Assembly: GCA_900768245.1 (NCBI GenBank)
Contig: CAAGCE010000086.1
Span: 1 to 27,091, forward strand
Reading direction: 5' to 3'
Length of the DNA: 27,091 nucleotides
Origin: Oscillospiraceae bacterium
Lineage (GTDB): Bacteria; Bacillota; Clostridia; Oscillospirales; Ruminococcaceae
The position numbers and the translations under genes were made by a program. Shown here one piece after another: positions 6,315-13,556 of this stretch. The notes beneath the pieces were generated by a model. That model worked only from the letters and a program-made list of their open reading frames with translations, had not been told where the DNA came from and searched no databases. Numbering within the stretch: the first letter of the stretch is position 1; each line of letters starts with the position of its first letter.

Positions 6315-8084
6315 TTACTTTATTCCTGTTACCGAATATACAAAAACACCCTTTGATTTGCCTTTGAGCGGTATTTCGCCGATAGGCTCTGCATTTATCC
6401 TGTCCTTGACTTCGTTGTAAACTGCTTCGCTGATAAGTACCTGACCACGCTTGGCATTTGATTCAAGTCTTGCAGCTGTATTTACCGTGTCACCGATAGC
6501 GGTGTAGTCCATACGGAAGTCGCAGCCGATGTTTCCCACAACAGCATTTCCGCAGTTGACACCTACGCCGAAGCTTACGGATTTGCCGTATTTTTCGAGA
6601 AATTTGCTTTCAATGGCATTGCCGCCGTCTACAATATCCACTGCGGTTTTTACTGCACGGTAAATATAATCGTCAAGGTCAAATGGAGCATTGAAAACCG
6701 CCATTGTAGCATCGCCGATAAACTTATCAAGCGTGCCGCCGTTATTGAAAATTGCATTTGTAGTCAGATTAAGATAGCTGTTGAGAATGTCGACGACCTG
6801 CTCAGGTTCAAGACTTTCCGACATTGGAGTAAAGCCTCGTATATCAACGAAAAGCACTGCAATATGTCTGTTTTCGCCGCCAAGCTTTATATGATAGCTG
6901 CCGCTTTTTGAGATCTCCTCAACGACCTGCGGAGCAACATATTTCTTGAATGCCGCTGTTATCTTATGCTTTTCGATAGCTGCCTCAGCGTATTTCCAGC
7001 CTAAATTTGTAAGATAGCCGATAAGAATAAAAAGCGGAGCATATAAAAGCGGTATGATGCTTCCGTTCATATTCAGAACTATACCGACAGCACCGTATGC
7101 CAATATAAGAGCTGCCATTATAGGAGTTGACGCTTTTATTTTCAATCTGCCGAACAGAAAAAATGCCGCTGCTGTGATAACTGCGGATAAAAGCGATGTA
7201 ATAAGCTTGTTTGCCGGGACAGATGTCTTTTCGTCAATAAGGCTCTGTATAATATTGGCGTGTATCTCCACTCCGAACATCTGGTCAGAGCTGTTCGGTA
7301 CGGAAAACTGATCCTGAAGTCCCGATGTATATGCGCCTACAAGAACGATGCAGCCGTTAAAAATCCTCGGGTCAACTGTGCCGTCCAGAACGCTGCTCAA
7401 CGAAATGTGTTCATAATCATAAGGTCTGCCCGCATAATTTATCCACATACGGTTGTTTGAATCCAGCTTAGGTATGACCGGAGCTGTGCCGTTCTTTTCA
7501 CAATAAAGAAAATATGACTGAGCTGCAAGACTGTATATTGTCTTACCATCGTGGTTTTCGGAAATAAAAGCCGAGCGGACAATACCGTCGCCGTCAGCTG
7601 TTGCGTTTACAAAGCCTGTTGCGGTGCAGTCTGAAATAATAGGCTCTTCAACTGAACTGATGTGGAAATTGTCAATGTATGCCTTGTTGTTTTCATCTGT
7701 TTTTATCACGCTGTCATAGGTGATGTACGAGCCTGCGATAACATTTGAATGTTCAAGACACGCCTGACGGAGCGCATCATCACCCTCATTATCCATATCG
7801 CCGAACACCATAATATCAAGTGTCACAACGGACGGATAATCTCCGAGGGCATTGATAACATCAGCATAAACGCTGCGTGACCAAGTACCGAAAGGACCTA
7901 TCTTCTGCAAGGTCTCATCATCGATAGAGATTATCTTTATTTTATTGTTAATTCCTCTTGGCATCTGATAGAGCTTATCCCTCAGCAGACTGTCAAATGA
8001 GTAAAAAACATCATAAAACGAGGTGAGAAATGTTATGACAAATATAAGCAGGATACCTGCTGCGGCAAAACGTTTTGTTTTCAT
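6315..8084 (-). CDS. CHASE2-type class III adenylate cyclase (membrane sensor)
   Basis: The 589-residue protein has an N-terminal membrane helix (about 7-25), an extracytoplasmic CHASE2-like sensor (about 30-285), three closely spaced membrane helices (about 295-365) and a cytoplasmic class III nucleotidyl cyclase domain (about 405-585). Catalytic residues are complete: metal-binding Asp414 (FVDIRGFT) and Asp458 (FIGDATMA), base-recognition Lys454 and Thr528 (DYTAIGD), and transition-state Asn535 and Arg539 (NTAARLE). The Lys/Thr pair is that of bacterial adenylate rather than guanylate cyclases. It should make cAMP from ATP in response to an outside signal. The promoter is 90 bp upstream. 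The site just before ATG has no clear Shine-Dalgarno. Divergent from a diguanylate cyclase operon. Confidence 0.88.
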   Translation of the reverse strand: MKTKRFAAAGILLIFVITFLTSFYDVFYSFDSLLRDKLYQMPRGINNKIKIISIDDETLQKIGPFGTWSRSVYADVINALGDYPSVVTLDIMVFGDMDNEGDDALRQACLEHSNVIAGSYITYDSVIKTDENNKAYIDNFHISSVEEPIISDCTATGFVNATADGDGIVRSAFISENHDGKTIYSLAAQSYFLYCEKNGTAPVIPKLDSNNRMWINYAGRPYDYEHISLSSVLDGTVDPRIFNGCIVLVGAYTSGLQDQFSVPNSSDQMFGVEIHANIIQSLIDEKTSVPANKLITSLLSAVITAAAFFLFGRLKIKASTPIMAALILAYGAVGIVLNMNGSIIPLLYAPLFILIGYLTNLGWKYAEAAIEKHKITAAFKKYVAPQVVEEISKSGSYHIKLGGENRHIAVLFVDIRGFTPMSESLEPEQVVDILNSYLNLTTNAIFNNGGTLDKFIGDATMAVFNAPFDLDDYIYRAVKTAVDIVDGGNAIESKFLEKYGKSVSFGVGVNCGNAVVGNIGCDFRMDYTAIGDTVNTAARLESNAKRGQVLISEAVYNEVKDRINAEPIGEIPLKGKSKGVFVYSVTGIK

Positions 8085-8176
8085 TTTTACTTATATGTAT
8101 TTCCAGAAGCGGAAATATGCCCCTTCCCAATATAATATTACAAAAGTAAAAGGTCATCAGAAATTGTATTAAATAT

Positions 8177-8205
8177 ATTATATCACATTATAAATTATTT
8201 GTCAC
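8177..8205 (-). promoter_or_regulatory. Promoter of the adenylate cyclase operon
   Basis: On the minus strand GTGACA (complement of 8200-8205), 17 bp, TATAAT (complement of 8177-8182). The ~85-nt leader contains a TATTTCC/GGAAATA hairpin (complement of 8097-8116) just upstream of the start codon. Confidence 0.65.
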
Positions 8206-8245
8206 TACATTATTTATTTTTTTATATTATTTTTTATATTTTCTA

Positions 8246-8280
8246 TTTACATTAAGGATATAAAATGGTATAATACCATT
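8246..8280 (+). promoter_or_regulatory. Promoter and palindromic operator of the GGDEF-cobU-like-pilT operon
   Basis: TTTACA (8246-8251), 17 bp, TATAAT (8269-8274). The -10 lies inside a perfect 17-bp palindrome, AATGGTATAATACCATT (8264-8280), centred on base 8272. A repressor bound there would block the promoter. No candidate regulator is adjacent. Confidence 0.65.
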
Positions 8281-8319
8281 AAATTCATAAAAAATAAGAG
8301 AGAAAGGAAAGTGTGCCAT

Positions 8320-9363
8320 ATGATTGGATCTGTAATGTCACAGCGTTCGTCCGATGAACTTCTTGACCGGATATTCAGCATCACACAGAATTTGTATAAG
8401 GAAATGTCTTTGGAGGGCGGCGGAGAAGCTAATGACCATACCATTATATTCCGCCTGCTGACCGATCTGGGAAGAACCCTTGTAAACGCCGACAGAGCAA
8501 GCTTCTGGAAATGGGATAAGCGTTCCCACGAGTTATGGACAACTGCGGCTGTGGGAACAGGAAGAATAACAATACCGGAAGGTACAGGACTTGTAGGAAA
8601 AGCACTTGCCGAAAAGCGTACTATTATAACCAATGACCCTTATAATCACCCTGATTTCAATTCAGATGTAGATAAAAAAACAGGCTATGTAACAAAATCC
8701 ATACTTGTAATGCCTATCGCAAACTGCCGTGGAGAGTTCATCGGTGCATATCAGGCAATAAACAAGCTTGACAACGACGGAAAATTTGACCTTGAAGAAG
8801 ATACAAAAAGACTTTCCCTTGCGGCATTCATCTGCGGGATAACACTTGAATCCGATACATTCCTTGACGATTCACAGCACGATAAGCTGACCGAGCTGAA
8901 AAACCGTATGGGATTCTATAATGACTATAATAAGGTATATTCAAAAATACTTGAAGATACGGAAAATGTACGCAGCATATCAATGTTTATCTGCGATATA
9001 GACTTTTTCAAAAAGGTAAACGATACATACGGACATAACGCAGGCGATGCAGTTTTAAGACACGTTGCGGATAATTTCAGACGTGAGCTTCGTATCCGTG
9101 ACGGTGTGTACAGATGGGGCGGAGAAGAATTTATTGTGATCCTTCCCGATACCGACGCTCGGAATGCCTTTGATATTGCAGACAGACTAAGAAAGGCGAT
9201 CGAAGCATCGGTATGTGAGTTTGAGGATCTGAAGATCAAGGTCACAATGAGCTTCGGTGTAACAGCAATAGACCCGTCAAAATCAATTGAAGACAACATA
9301 AAATGTGCGGACGAGAAGCTTTATACAGCCAAGGAGTCAGGACGAAACAGAGTAATAATTTAA
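8320..9363 (+). CDS. GAF-GGDEF diguanylate cyclase
   Basis: 347 residues from ATG 8320; AAGGA lies 11 nt upstream, and the GTG at 8311 sits on top of it. An N-terminal GAF domain (about 12-180) is followed by a GGDEF domain (about 185-347). The active-site loop reads RWGGEEF (267-271 for GGEEF) and metal Asp226 is in CDIDFFKKVND. The product-inhibition I-site RxxD is intact as RIRD (258-261), five residues ahead. It should make c-di-GMP from two GTP and be feedback-inhibited. The GAF end contains NKLDNDGKFDLEED, which resembles the NK-(n)-F-xxx-DE motif of cyclic-nucleotide-binding GAF domains. No membrane segment. First gene of an operon with a CobU-like protein and PilT. Confidence 0.88.
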   Translation: MIGSVMSQRSSDELLDRIFSITQNLYKEMSLEGGGEANDHTIIFRLLTDLGRTLVNADRASFWKWDKRSHELWTTAAVGTGRITIPEGTGLVGKALAEKRTIITNDPYNHPDFNSDVDKKTGYVTKSILVMPIANCRGEFIGAYQAINKLDNDGKFDLEEDTKRLSLAAFICGITLESDTFLDDSQHDKLTELKNRMGFYNDYNKVYSKILEDTENVRSISMFICDIDFFKKVNDTYGHNAGDAVLRHVADNFRRELRIRDGVYRWGGEEFIVILPDTDARNAFDIADRLRKAIEASVCEFEDLKIKVTMSFGVTAIDPSKSIEDNIKCADEKLYTAKESGRNRVII

Positions 9364-9380
9364 TTTGAGGGGATAGTATC

Positions 9381-9929
9381 ATGTCAAAAACAATTCTTAT
9401 CACAGGCGGAGCCGCAAGCGGAAAATCAAGATGGGCTGCATCATATTTTGCTGCCTGCGACTATGTTCTTTATCTTTGCACAAATGATGAGCTCGATAAG
9501 GACACACTTAACCGTATCGAGTACGGCAACAAGAAAAACTATGTTGAATGGGATATAAAAACAGGCGTCTATGATGACCCTGCATCATATCTCACCGACC
9601 ATAAGTTTGTTATCATGGACAGCCTTGCAGCTTATACATCACATAAGATCAAGGAAATGTGTCCCGATATAAGCAAGCTTGACATTGATATGAAGAAAGC
9701 AATTGAGAAAAAGGTCATTGACGATATTACCGAAATGTACGACCAGATCTCACTTATCGACGGAAATATGATAATCATAACCATTGAAACAGGCTTCTCG
9801 GTAACTCCGCAGGATCACGCTCAGGCAATGTTCAGAGAAATAATCGGCGCAGTAAATCAGCGTATCGCAAATATGTCAAACGCAATTTATCTTTCAGTAA
9901 GCGGCATACAGTTCCCGATAAAAGAATAA
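9381..9929 (+). CDS. CobU-like P-loop kinase, probably not a full guanylyltransferase
   Basis: The 182-residue length is that of CobU (adenosylcobinamide kinase/adenosylcobinamide-phosphate guanylyltransferase). Family marks: Walker A ITGGAASGKSR (9-16), a T-x-E-x-G segment (TIETGFSVTP), and FREIIGAVNQR plus IYLSVSGI near the C-terminus. Against Salmonella CobU from memory, the RIQHHKDGRPAHW region that carries the guanylyl-accepting His46 reads RIEYGNKKNYVEW here: both histidines are gone. Kinase chemistry could remain; the second step by the known route could not. No other cobalamin gene is in the window. It lies 17 bp after the diguanylate cyclase and 22 bp before pilT, so a role unrelated to B12 is possible. 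Confidence 0.75.
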   Translation: MSKTILITGGAASGKSRWAASYFAACDYVLYLCTNDELDKDTLNRIEYGNKKNYVEWDIKTGVYDDPASYLTDHKFVIMDSLAAYTSHKIKEMCPDISKLDIDMKKAIEKKVIDDITEMYDQISLIDGNMIIITIETGFSVTPQDHAQAMFREIIGAVNQRIANMSNAIYLSVSGIQFPIKE

Positions 9930-9951
9930 TCAACGGAAAGGAAATAATACT

Positions 9952-11013
9952 ATGACATTTGAAGAATTTATAATGAAAGCAAGAGAGATGAACGCATCGG
10001 ATATTCACCTTACAGTAGGCGCACCGACAATGGCAAGAGTAAACGGCGAGCTTTGCAGATTCGGTGAACTGAGCGACTCGGTTGTAAACCGTACTATCCT
10101 CTCTATACTTACGGCAGAACAGGAGAAGCTCCTTACCGAAGGCAATGATATTGACTTTTGCTTTGAACTTGCAAACGGTCACAGACAGCGTGTCAATGTG
10201 TTCCGTCAGAGCGGACGTCTTGCCTGCTGTATAAGACTTCTGAACGATAAGATACCGTCACTTGAAGAGCTGAAAATGCCTGCAGTCCTTACAGAACTTG
10301 CAAAGAAAAAGCGTGGGCTTATCCTCGTAACAGGTCCGACAGGCTCAGGTAAATCAACAACACTTGCATCAATAATCGACCATATCAATAGGAACCGTGC
10401 CTGCCATATCATTACCATAGAAGACCCTATCGAATACCGCTATGAACCGGGCAAATCAACAATCCACCAGCGTGAGATAGGACGTGACGTTCCGACATTC
10501 AGCTATGCATTGAGAAGCGCACTCAGAGAAGACCCCGACGTAATTCTCGTAGGTGAAATGCGTGACTATGAAACGATCTCCCTCGCAATGACAGCGGCAG
10601 AAACAGGACATCTCGTGTTTGCAACACTTCATACATCAAGTGCCGCACAGACAATTGACAGAATAATAGATGCCTGCCCGCCTCATTCACAGGAGCAGGT
10701 GCGTTCACAGCTTGCAAATATGATACAGGGCGTAGTTTCAATGTGCCTTGTCCCGAATAAAGAGCATACAGGCAGAACAGCAGCCCTTGAAATAATGCTC
10801 GGAACAGACGCAATAAAGAACCTTATCCGAACAAATAAAATACCTCAGATAGAATCAACGATGCAGTCAAGCGCAAGACAGGGAATGTGTACAATAAACG
10901 ATTCACTTGCAAGACTCTATAAACGTGGAATAATTTCATATGAAGCAGCACTTGAATATACTCCGGATAAAACAGAAATGGAAAAACTTCTCAATTCAAC
11001 AGCAGGCTTTTAA
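9952..11013 (+). CDS. pilT: PilT-type twitching/retraction ATPase
   Basis: 353 residues, the normal PilT length. The N-terminal PAS-like part (SDIHLTVGAPTMARVNG) is followed by Walker A GPTGSGKST (128-136), the Asp box TIEDPIEY (155-162), Walker B DVILVGEMRD (196-205) and the His box TAAETGHLVFATLHT (214-228). The C-terminal AIKNLIRTNKIPQI matches the AIRNLIRE retraction motif that separates PilT from PilB. PilT hexamers depolymerise type IV pili at the inner face of the membrane. GGAAAGGAAA precedes the ATG. No pilin, PilB, PilC or prepilin peptidase is present, so the pilus genes must lie elsewhere, or the protein serves another system. Cotranscription with a diguanylate cyclase links it to c-di-GMP control of surface behaviour. 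Confidence 0.9.
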   Translation: MTFEEFIMKAREMNASDIHLTVGAPTMARVNGELCRFGELSDSVVNRTILSILTAEQEKLLTEGNDIDFCFELANGHRQRVNVFRQSGRLACCIRLLNDKIPSLEELKMPAVLTELAKKKRGLILVTGPTGSGKSTTLASIIDHINRNRACHIITIEDPIEYRYEPGKSTIHQREIGRDVPTFSYALRSALREDPDVILVGEMRDYETISLAMTAAETGHLVFATLHTSSAAQTIDRIIDACPPHSQEQVRSQLANMIQGVVSMCLVPNKEHTGRTAALEIMLGTDAIKNLIRTNKIPQIESTMQSSARQGMCTINDSLARLYKRGIISYEAALEYTPDKTEMEKLLNSTAGF

Positions 11014-11033
11014 AATCCGATAAAACAAACCTG

Positions 11034-11068
11034 AACCCGAGCATTTTTGCTATGGTTCGGGTTTTTTT
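11034..11068 (+). terminator. Intrinsic terminator after pilT
   Basis: AACCCGA (11034-11040) pairs with TCGGGTT (11057-11063), and the T-run reaches 11068. An inner GCA/TGC pairing is also possible. It closes the GGDEF-cobU-like-pilT operon. Confidence 0.8.
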
Positions 11069-11069
11069 A

Positions 11070-11234
11070 TTTTTTGGGGGGACGCGCCCAAAAAAAGTGC
11101 GAACCCAAAGAAAGCAGCCGCGCCGAAAGCTTTGTACGAAATCTATTGAGCCAAACATTGGGTTTTATGCTATGCTGCGACTGCGGCGGACGCCATTTTA
11201 CAGCTTACAGCAAAACTTAAACCGCCGCCCCCCC
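11070..11234. repeat. GC-rich dispersed repeat, copy R2
   Basis: The right end (about 11170-11234: CTGCGGCGGACG, TTACAGCTTACAGCAAAACT, AACCGCCGCCC) matches the copies ending at 990 and 16200. The left end is degenerate (GGGGGGACGCGCCC). Short ORFs across it have no ribosome site and are not believed. Confidence 0.7.
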
Positions 11235-11274
11235 AAAAAAACAAAAACAAAGCAAAACCTATTACGCTGCACGC

Positions 11275-11307
11275 AAAAAAAGACTGCCGCAATTGCTGCG
11301 GCAGCCC
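11275..11307 (-). terminator. Intrinsic terminator of the ABC_trans_CmpB-type gene
   Basis: CTGCCGCA (11284-11291) pairs with TGCGGCAG (11297-11304). On the minus strand the stem is followed by a U-run (complement of the A-run at 11275-11281). Confidence 0.85.
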
Positions 11308-11334
11308 TTTTATAAGAAGGAAATATACAGGAAA

Positions 11335-11988
11335 TCATCGATTGAATTTTATATGGTCCTTTTTCTCTGAAAGCACTGCGATCACGCCTATCTCGCTGAC
11401 CTGCTTCTTCCAGACCACATTAAGCGAATGGTTTTTATACATTTTCGCAAAGCTGAATATAAAGTCTGATGTCATCACTACTGCAAGCACTACTGCTGCT
11501 GCATTCATTGTATGCTCCGATATATTATTTATCACAGTCATTATCGGCGCAAAGCATTTGCCCATAAATGCTGTTATGATAAGTGCAAAGCCTATGCTCG
11601 TCGGTATTGATGTATACTTTGTTATATGGAGCGGAAGTCTTGTATAGTTCCAATATTCAAAGCCGAATACCTTTTCCACAAAATGCCCCAATATTATCTC
11701 GCCTATTGTCACGATAAGGAACGACAGGGCAAAATATATCAGATATTTCTGACCTGCTGTTCTGTACGAAACGTGCGCACCGAGTATACACAGCTTTTCA
11801 GGTGTACCTACTATCATATACATTCCCACCACAAGCAGACCATAGCCAAGCAGGAACGGAAATGTCATATTGCGGTTATCAAAAAATCCCTTTGTAAGCA
11901 CAAGCCATGTATTTTCAAGCATAAATCCCAGAAACGAAATAACTGCTACCATTATGATAAGTGATGCTATACTGTATTCTCCCAACAT
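11335..11988 (-). CDS. ABC_trans_CmpB-type (PF06541-like) multi-pass membrane protein
   Basis: 217 residues with about six hydrophobic helices. The opening segment (FLGFMLENTWLVLTKGFF, then NRNMTFPFLLGYGLLVVGMY) has the G-x-x-x-E-x-x-W ... P-x-x-x-Y-G-x-G spacing of the 'putative ABC-transporter type IV' family (also called DUF1113), whose function is unknown. The start at ATG 11988 (MLGEYS) is preferred: AAAGGCGG lies 8 nt upstream. The GTG at 11997 overlaps that site. The gene is divergent from a TetR regulator and their shared promoter region carries a palindrome, so TetR probably controls it. A second member of this family is at 14920. Confidence 0.75.
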   Translation of the reverse strand: MLGEYSIASLIIMVAVISFLGFMLENTWLVLTKGFFDNRNMTFPFLLGYGLLVVGMYMIVGTPEKLCILGAHVSYRTAGQKYLIYFALSFLIVTIGEIILGHFVEKVFGFEYWNYTRLPLHITKYTSIPTSIGFALIITAFMGKCFAPIMTVINNISEHTMNAAAVVLAVVMTSDFIFSFAKMYKNHSLNVVWKKQVSEIGVIAVLSEKKDHIKFNR

Positions 11989-12013
11989 AATTAACACCGC
12001 CTTTAAATAATAT

Positions 12014-12042
12014 TTGACAACATTGATTTAATGTGTTATAAT
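12014..12042 (+). promoter_or_regulatory. Promoter of the tetR-type gene
   Basis: TTGACA (12014-12019), exactly 17 bp, TATAAT (12037-12042): perfect consensus. The transcription start would fall at about 12049-12051, just before the palindrome at 12056. Confidence 0.8.
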
Positions 12043-12055
12043 ACATCTGTACTAC

Positions 12056-12071
12056 TGTTACAATTGTAACA
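12056..12071. promoter_or_regulatory. Palindromic operator for the TetR-type regulator
   Basis: TGTTACAATTGTAACA is a perfect 16-bp palindrome. It lies at the start point of the plus-strand promoter and covers the -10 of the opposing promoter. One dimer or dimer pair could silence both genes, the standard TetR arrangement. Confidence 0.75.
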
Positions 12072-12092
12072 CCAACACACATATAAAGTCAA
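12063..12092 (-). promoter_or_regulatory. Promoter of the divergent membrane protein gene
   Basis: On the minus strand TTGACT (complement of 12087-12092), 18 bp, TACAAT (complement of 12063-12068). The -10 is inside the palindrome at 12056-12071. Confidence 0.65.
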
Positions 12093-12177
12093 GACATTTT
12101 TCCTCGGACTTTACATTTTTCTGATTTTTGTAACGTCTGTTCTTTTAGAAAATTTTATGGATTTGAAGGTGTTTTTT

Positions 12178-12756
12178 ATGAATGATGCCAAAAGTGAAAT
12201 GGAAAAGCGTGATATATTAAGGTTGTCCAATTTTGAGTCAAATAAACTTACCAAAGAATGTTTACAGACAGCTCTCATTTATCTTATGGGCGAAAAACCC
12301 TTTGAAAAGATCACGATAACCGAACTTGTAAAAAGATCAGGTGTTTCAAGGACCGCTTTTTACAGAAATTATAACTCAAAAGAAGAAATTCTTAACGAAA
12401 TAAGCGACGAACTTACAAAAATGATCGCCAATGCTTTTTCTAAAGCCGAAAAAGAAGAAAATACTTATGAGCTCTACAGGGAAATGTTTGCTCTTATGCG
12501 GAAACACAGCAAGGAACTTGGACTTCTTATTGATGCGGGTATGTCGAGAGATCTTTTTATGCGTATCCTTGATATTGTAAACTCGGAGAAGCTTTCTGCT
12601 GAGCAGACATATTATCTTAAAGGTCTTATCGGTGCCAATGTTTCTATCTGTATATCGTGGTACATTAACGGTATGAAAGAGCCTGACGAAGAAATGGCGG
12701 AGGTGCTTTTGCAGGTCAGAAACGGGCTGCACTCCGCTCTTGTTCAGAAAAAATGA
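12178..12756 (+). CDS. TetR-family transcriptional regulator
   Basis: 192 residues from ATG 12178 (MNDAKSEMEK); GAAGGTG lies 7 nt upstream, inside a longer reading frame from 12157. The N-terminal TetR DNA-binding domain contains the helix-turn-helix ITITELVKRSGVSRTAFYRN followed by the usual Y-x-x-F/Y-xx-KEEI ending (NYNSKEEIL). The C-terminal all-helical part (about 70-190) would bind an unknown ligand and dimerise. Divergent from the ABC_trans_CmpB-type membrane protein, with one palindrome covering both promoters, so autoregulation and control of the membrane protein are likely. Confidence 0.88.
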   Translation: MNDAKSEMEKRDILRLSNFESNKLTKECLQTALIYLMGEKPFEKITITELVKRSGVSRTAFYRNYNSKEEILNEISDELTKMIANAFSKAEKEENTYELYREMFALMRKHSKELGLLIDAGMSRDLFMRILDIVNSEKLSAEQTYYLKGLIGANVSICISWYINGMKEPDEEMAEVLLQVRNGLHSALVQKK

Positions 12757-12764
12757 AGCTATAC

Positions 12765-12801
12765 AAAAAGCTGCCGCAAGCGGATAACTGCGGCAGCTTT
12801 T
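12765..12801. terminator. Bidirectional terminator between convergent genes
   Basis: AAAAAGCTGCCGCA (12765-12778) pairs with TGCGGCAGCTTTT (12789-12801). It serves the tetR-type gene (+) and the nitroreductase-like gene (-). Confidence 0.88.
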
Positions 12802-12804
12802 GTA

Positions 12805-13329
12805 TTATCTGTATGACACGATCTCTTCCAATGGTCTGAACTGTGAATGCATTGGGTTTACTTCTGCGTTCTCGGCCGGATAACCCATAACAAGAATTGC
12901 AACAGGTTCAAGTTCATCGGGGATCTCAAACTCATTTTTCAATGCGGCAGGGTCAAAATGCATTACCCATGTTGTACCTACGCCAAGGTCGGCAGCTTCA
13001 AGCATCATATGTGTTGTCACTATCGCTGCATCATCTTCACCGCTTGTTTTGCCGTCATATTTTCTTGTCCAGCACTCATTTTTATTGTAGCAGACAACAA
13101 TTGCATTTGGTGCTCCGAAGTGGCACTTTGTGCATTTTCTCAGCTTTTCCATACCCTCGCTGCTTGTTATGACCATTACTCTCTGAGGCTGTAGGTTACA
13201 GCCTGTCGGTGCGACATAGCCCGCTTTTATTATTTTATCCAAGTCCGCTTTTTCTACCGGCTTATCAATAAATTTTCTCACCGAAAAACGTTTTTCGGCA
13301 AGGTCAAGAAAATTATATTTTCCGCTCAT
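12805..13329 (-). CDS. Nitroreductase-family flavoprotein
   Basis: 174 residues, typical of compact nitroreductases. The N-terminal FMN-phosphate motif is present (KRFSVRKFIDKPVEKADLDK), followed by APTGCNLQPQRVMVI, and later LEAADLGVGTTWVMHFD and AILVMGYP, all standard for the family. It should be a cytoplasmic FMN-dependent, NAD(P)H-using dimer; the true substrate is unknown. The ATG follows GAGGAGG at normal spacing. Cysteines at KCTKCHF (about residues 66-70) are unusual but do not form a full ferredoxin motif. Promoter on the minus strand: TTGACT (complement of 13393-13398), 17 bp, TATAAT (complement of 13370-13375). Confidence 0.85.
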   Translation of the reverse strand: MSGKYNFLDLAEKRFSVRKFIDKPVEKADLDKIIKAGYVAPTGCNLQPQRVMVITSSEGMEKLRKCTKCHFGAPNAIVVCYNKNECWTRKYDGKTSGEDDAAIVTTHMMLEAADLGVGTTWVMHFDPAALKNEFEIPDELEPVAILVMGYPAENAEVNPMHSQFRPLEEIVSYR

Positions 13330-13369
13330 TGTTTTTCCTCCTCTGAAAAGATACTATAGGTCACCTCTA

Positions 13370-13398
13370 ATTATAATTCAAAATCCACACAAAGTCAA
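13370..13398 (-). promoter_or_regulatory. Promoter of the nitroreductase-like gene
   Basis: TTGACT (complement of 13393-13398), 17 bp, TATAAT (complement of 13370-13375); about 35 nt of leader to the ATG at 13329. Confidence 0.7.
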
Positions 13399-13434
13399 AA
13401 TCTTTTGCTTAAAACTTTTGTATGTCATTAAAAA

Positions 13435-13524
13435 CATAGGAAAGTGCATTGTCCGCATACGCAAAAAAGCGACGCAAATTGCGTATCCTATGCTATTGAC
13501 AGCACTGCGATAATGTGATATTCT
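13435..13524 (+). promoter_or_regulatory. Promoter with upstream inverted repeats, SGNH hydrolase gene
   Basis: TTGACA (13496-13501), 17 bp, TATTCT (13519-13524). Just upstream are ATACGCAA and TTGCGTAT as a perfect 8-bp inverted repeat, a further ACGCAA copy abutting the right arm (ACGCAAATTGCGT), and an outer CATAGGA/TCCTATG pair. This looks like a regulator-binding cluster. Confidence 0.6.
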
Positions 13525-13556
13525 GTAATTAATTCAATTAAAAGGTAGGAATTATT

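Noticed and set aside
8085..8200. c-di-GMP riboswitch in the leader of the adenylate cyclase gene
   Set aside because: Checked because of the nearby GGDEF gene, but the conserved GEMM core elements are absent; only a short hairpin is present.
11052..11315. Basic 87-codon frame after pilT
   Set aside because: Runs through a terminator and the dispersed GC-rich repeat; no ribosome site and no sensible protein features.
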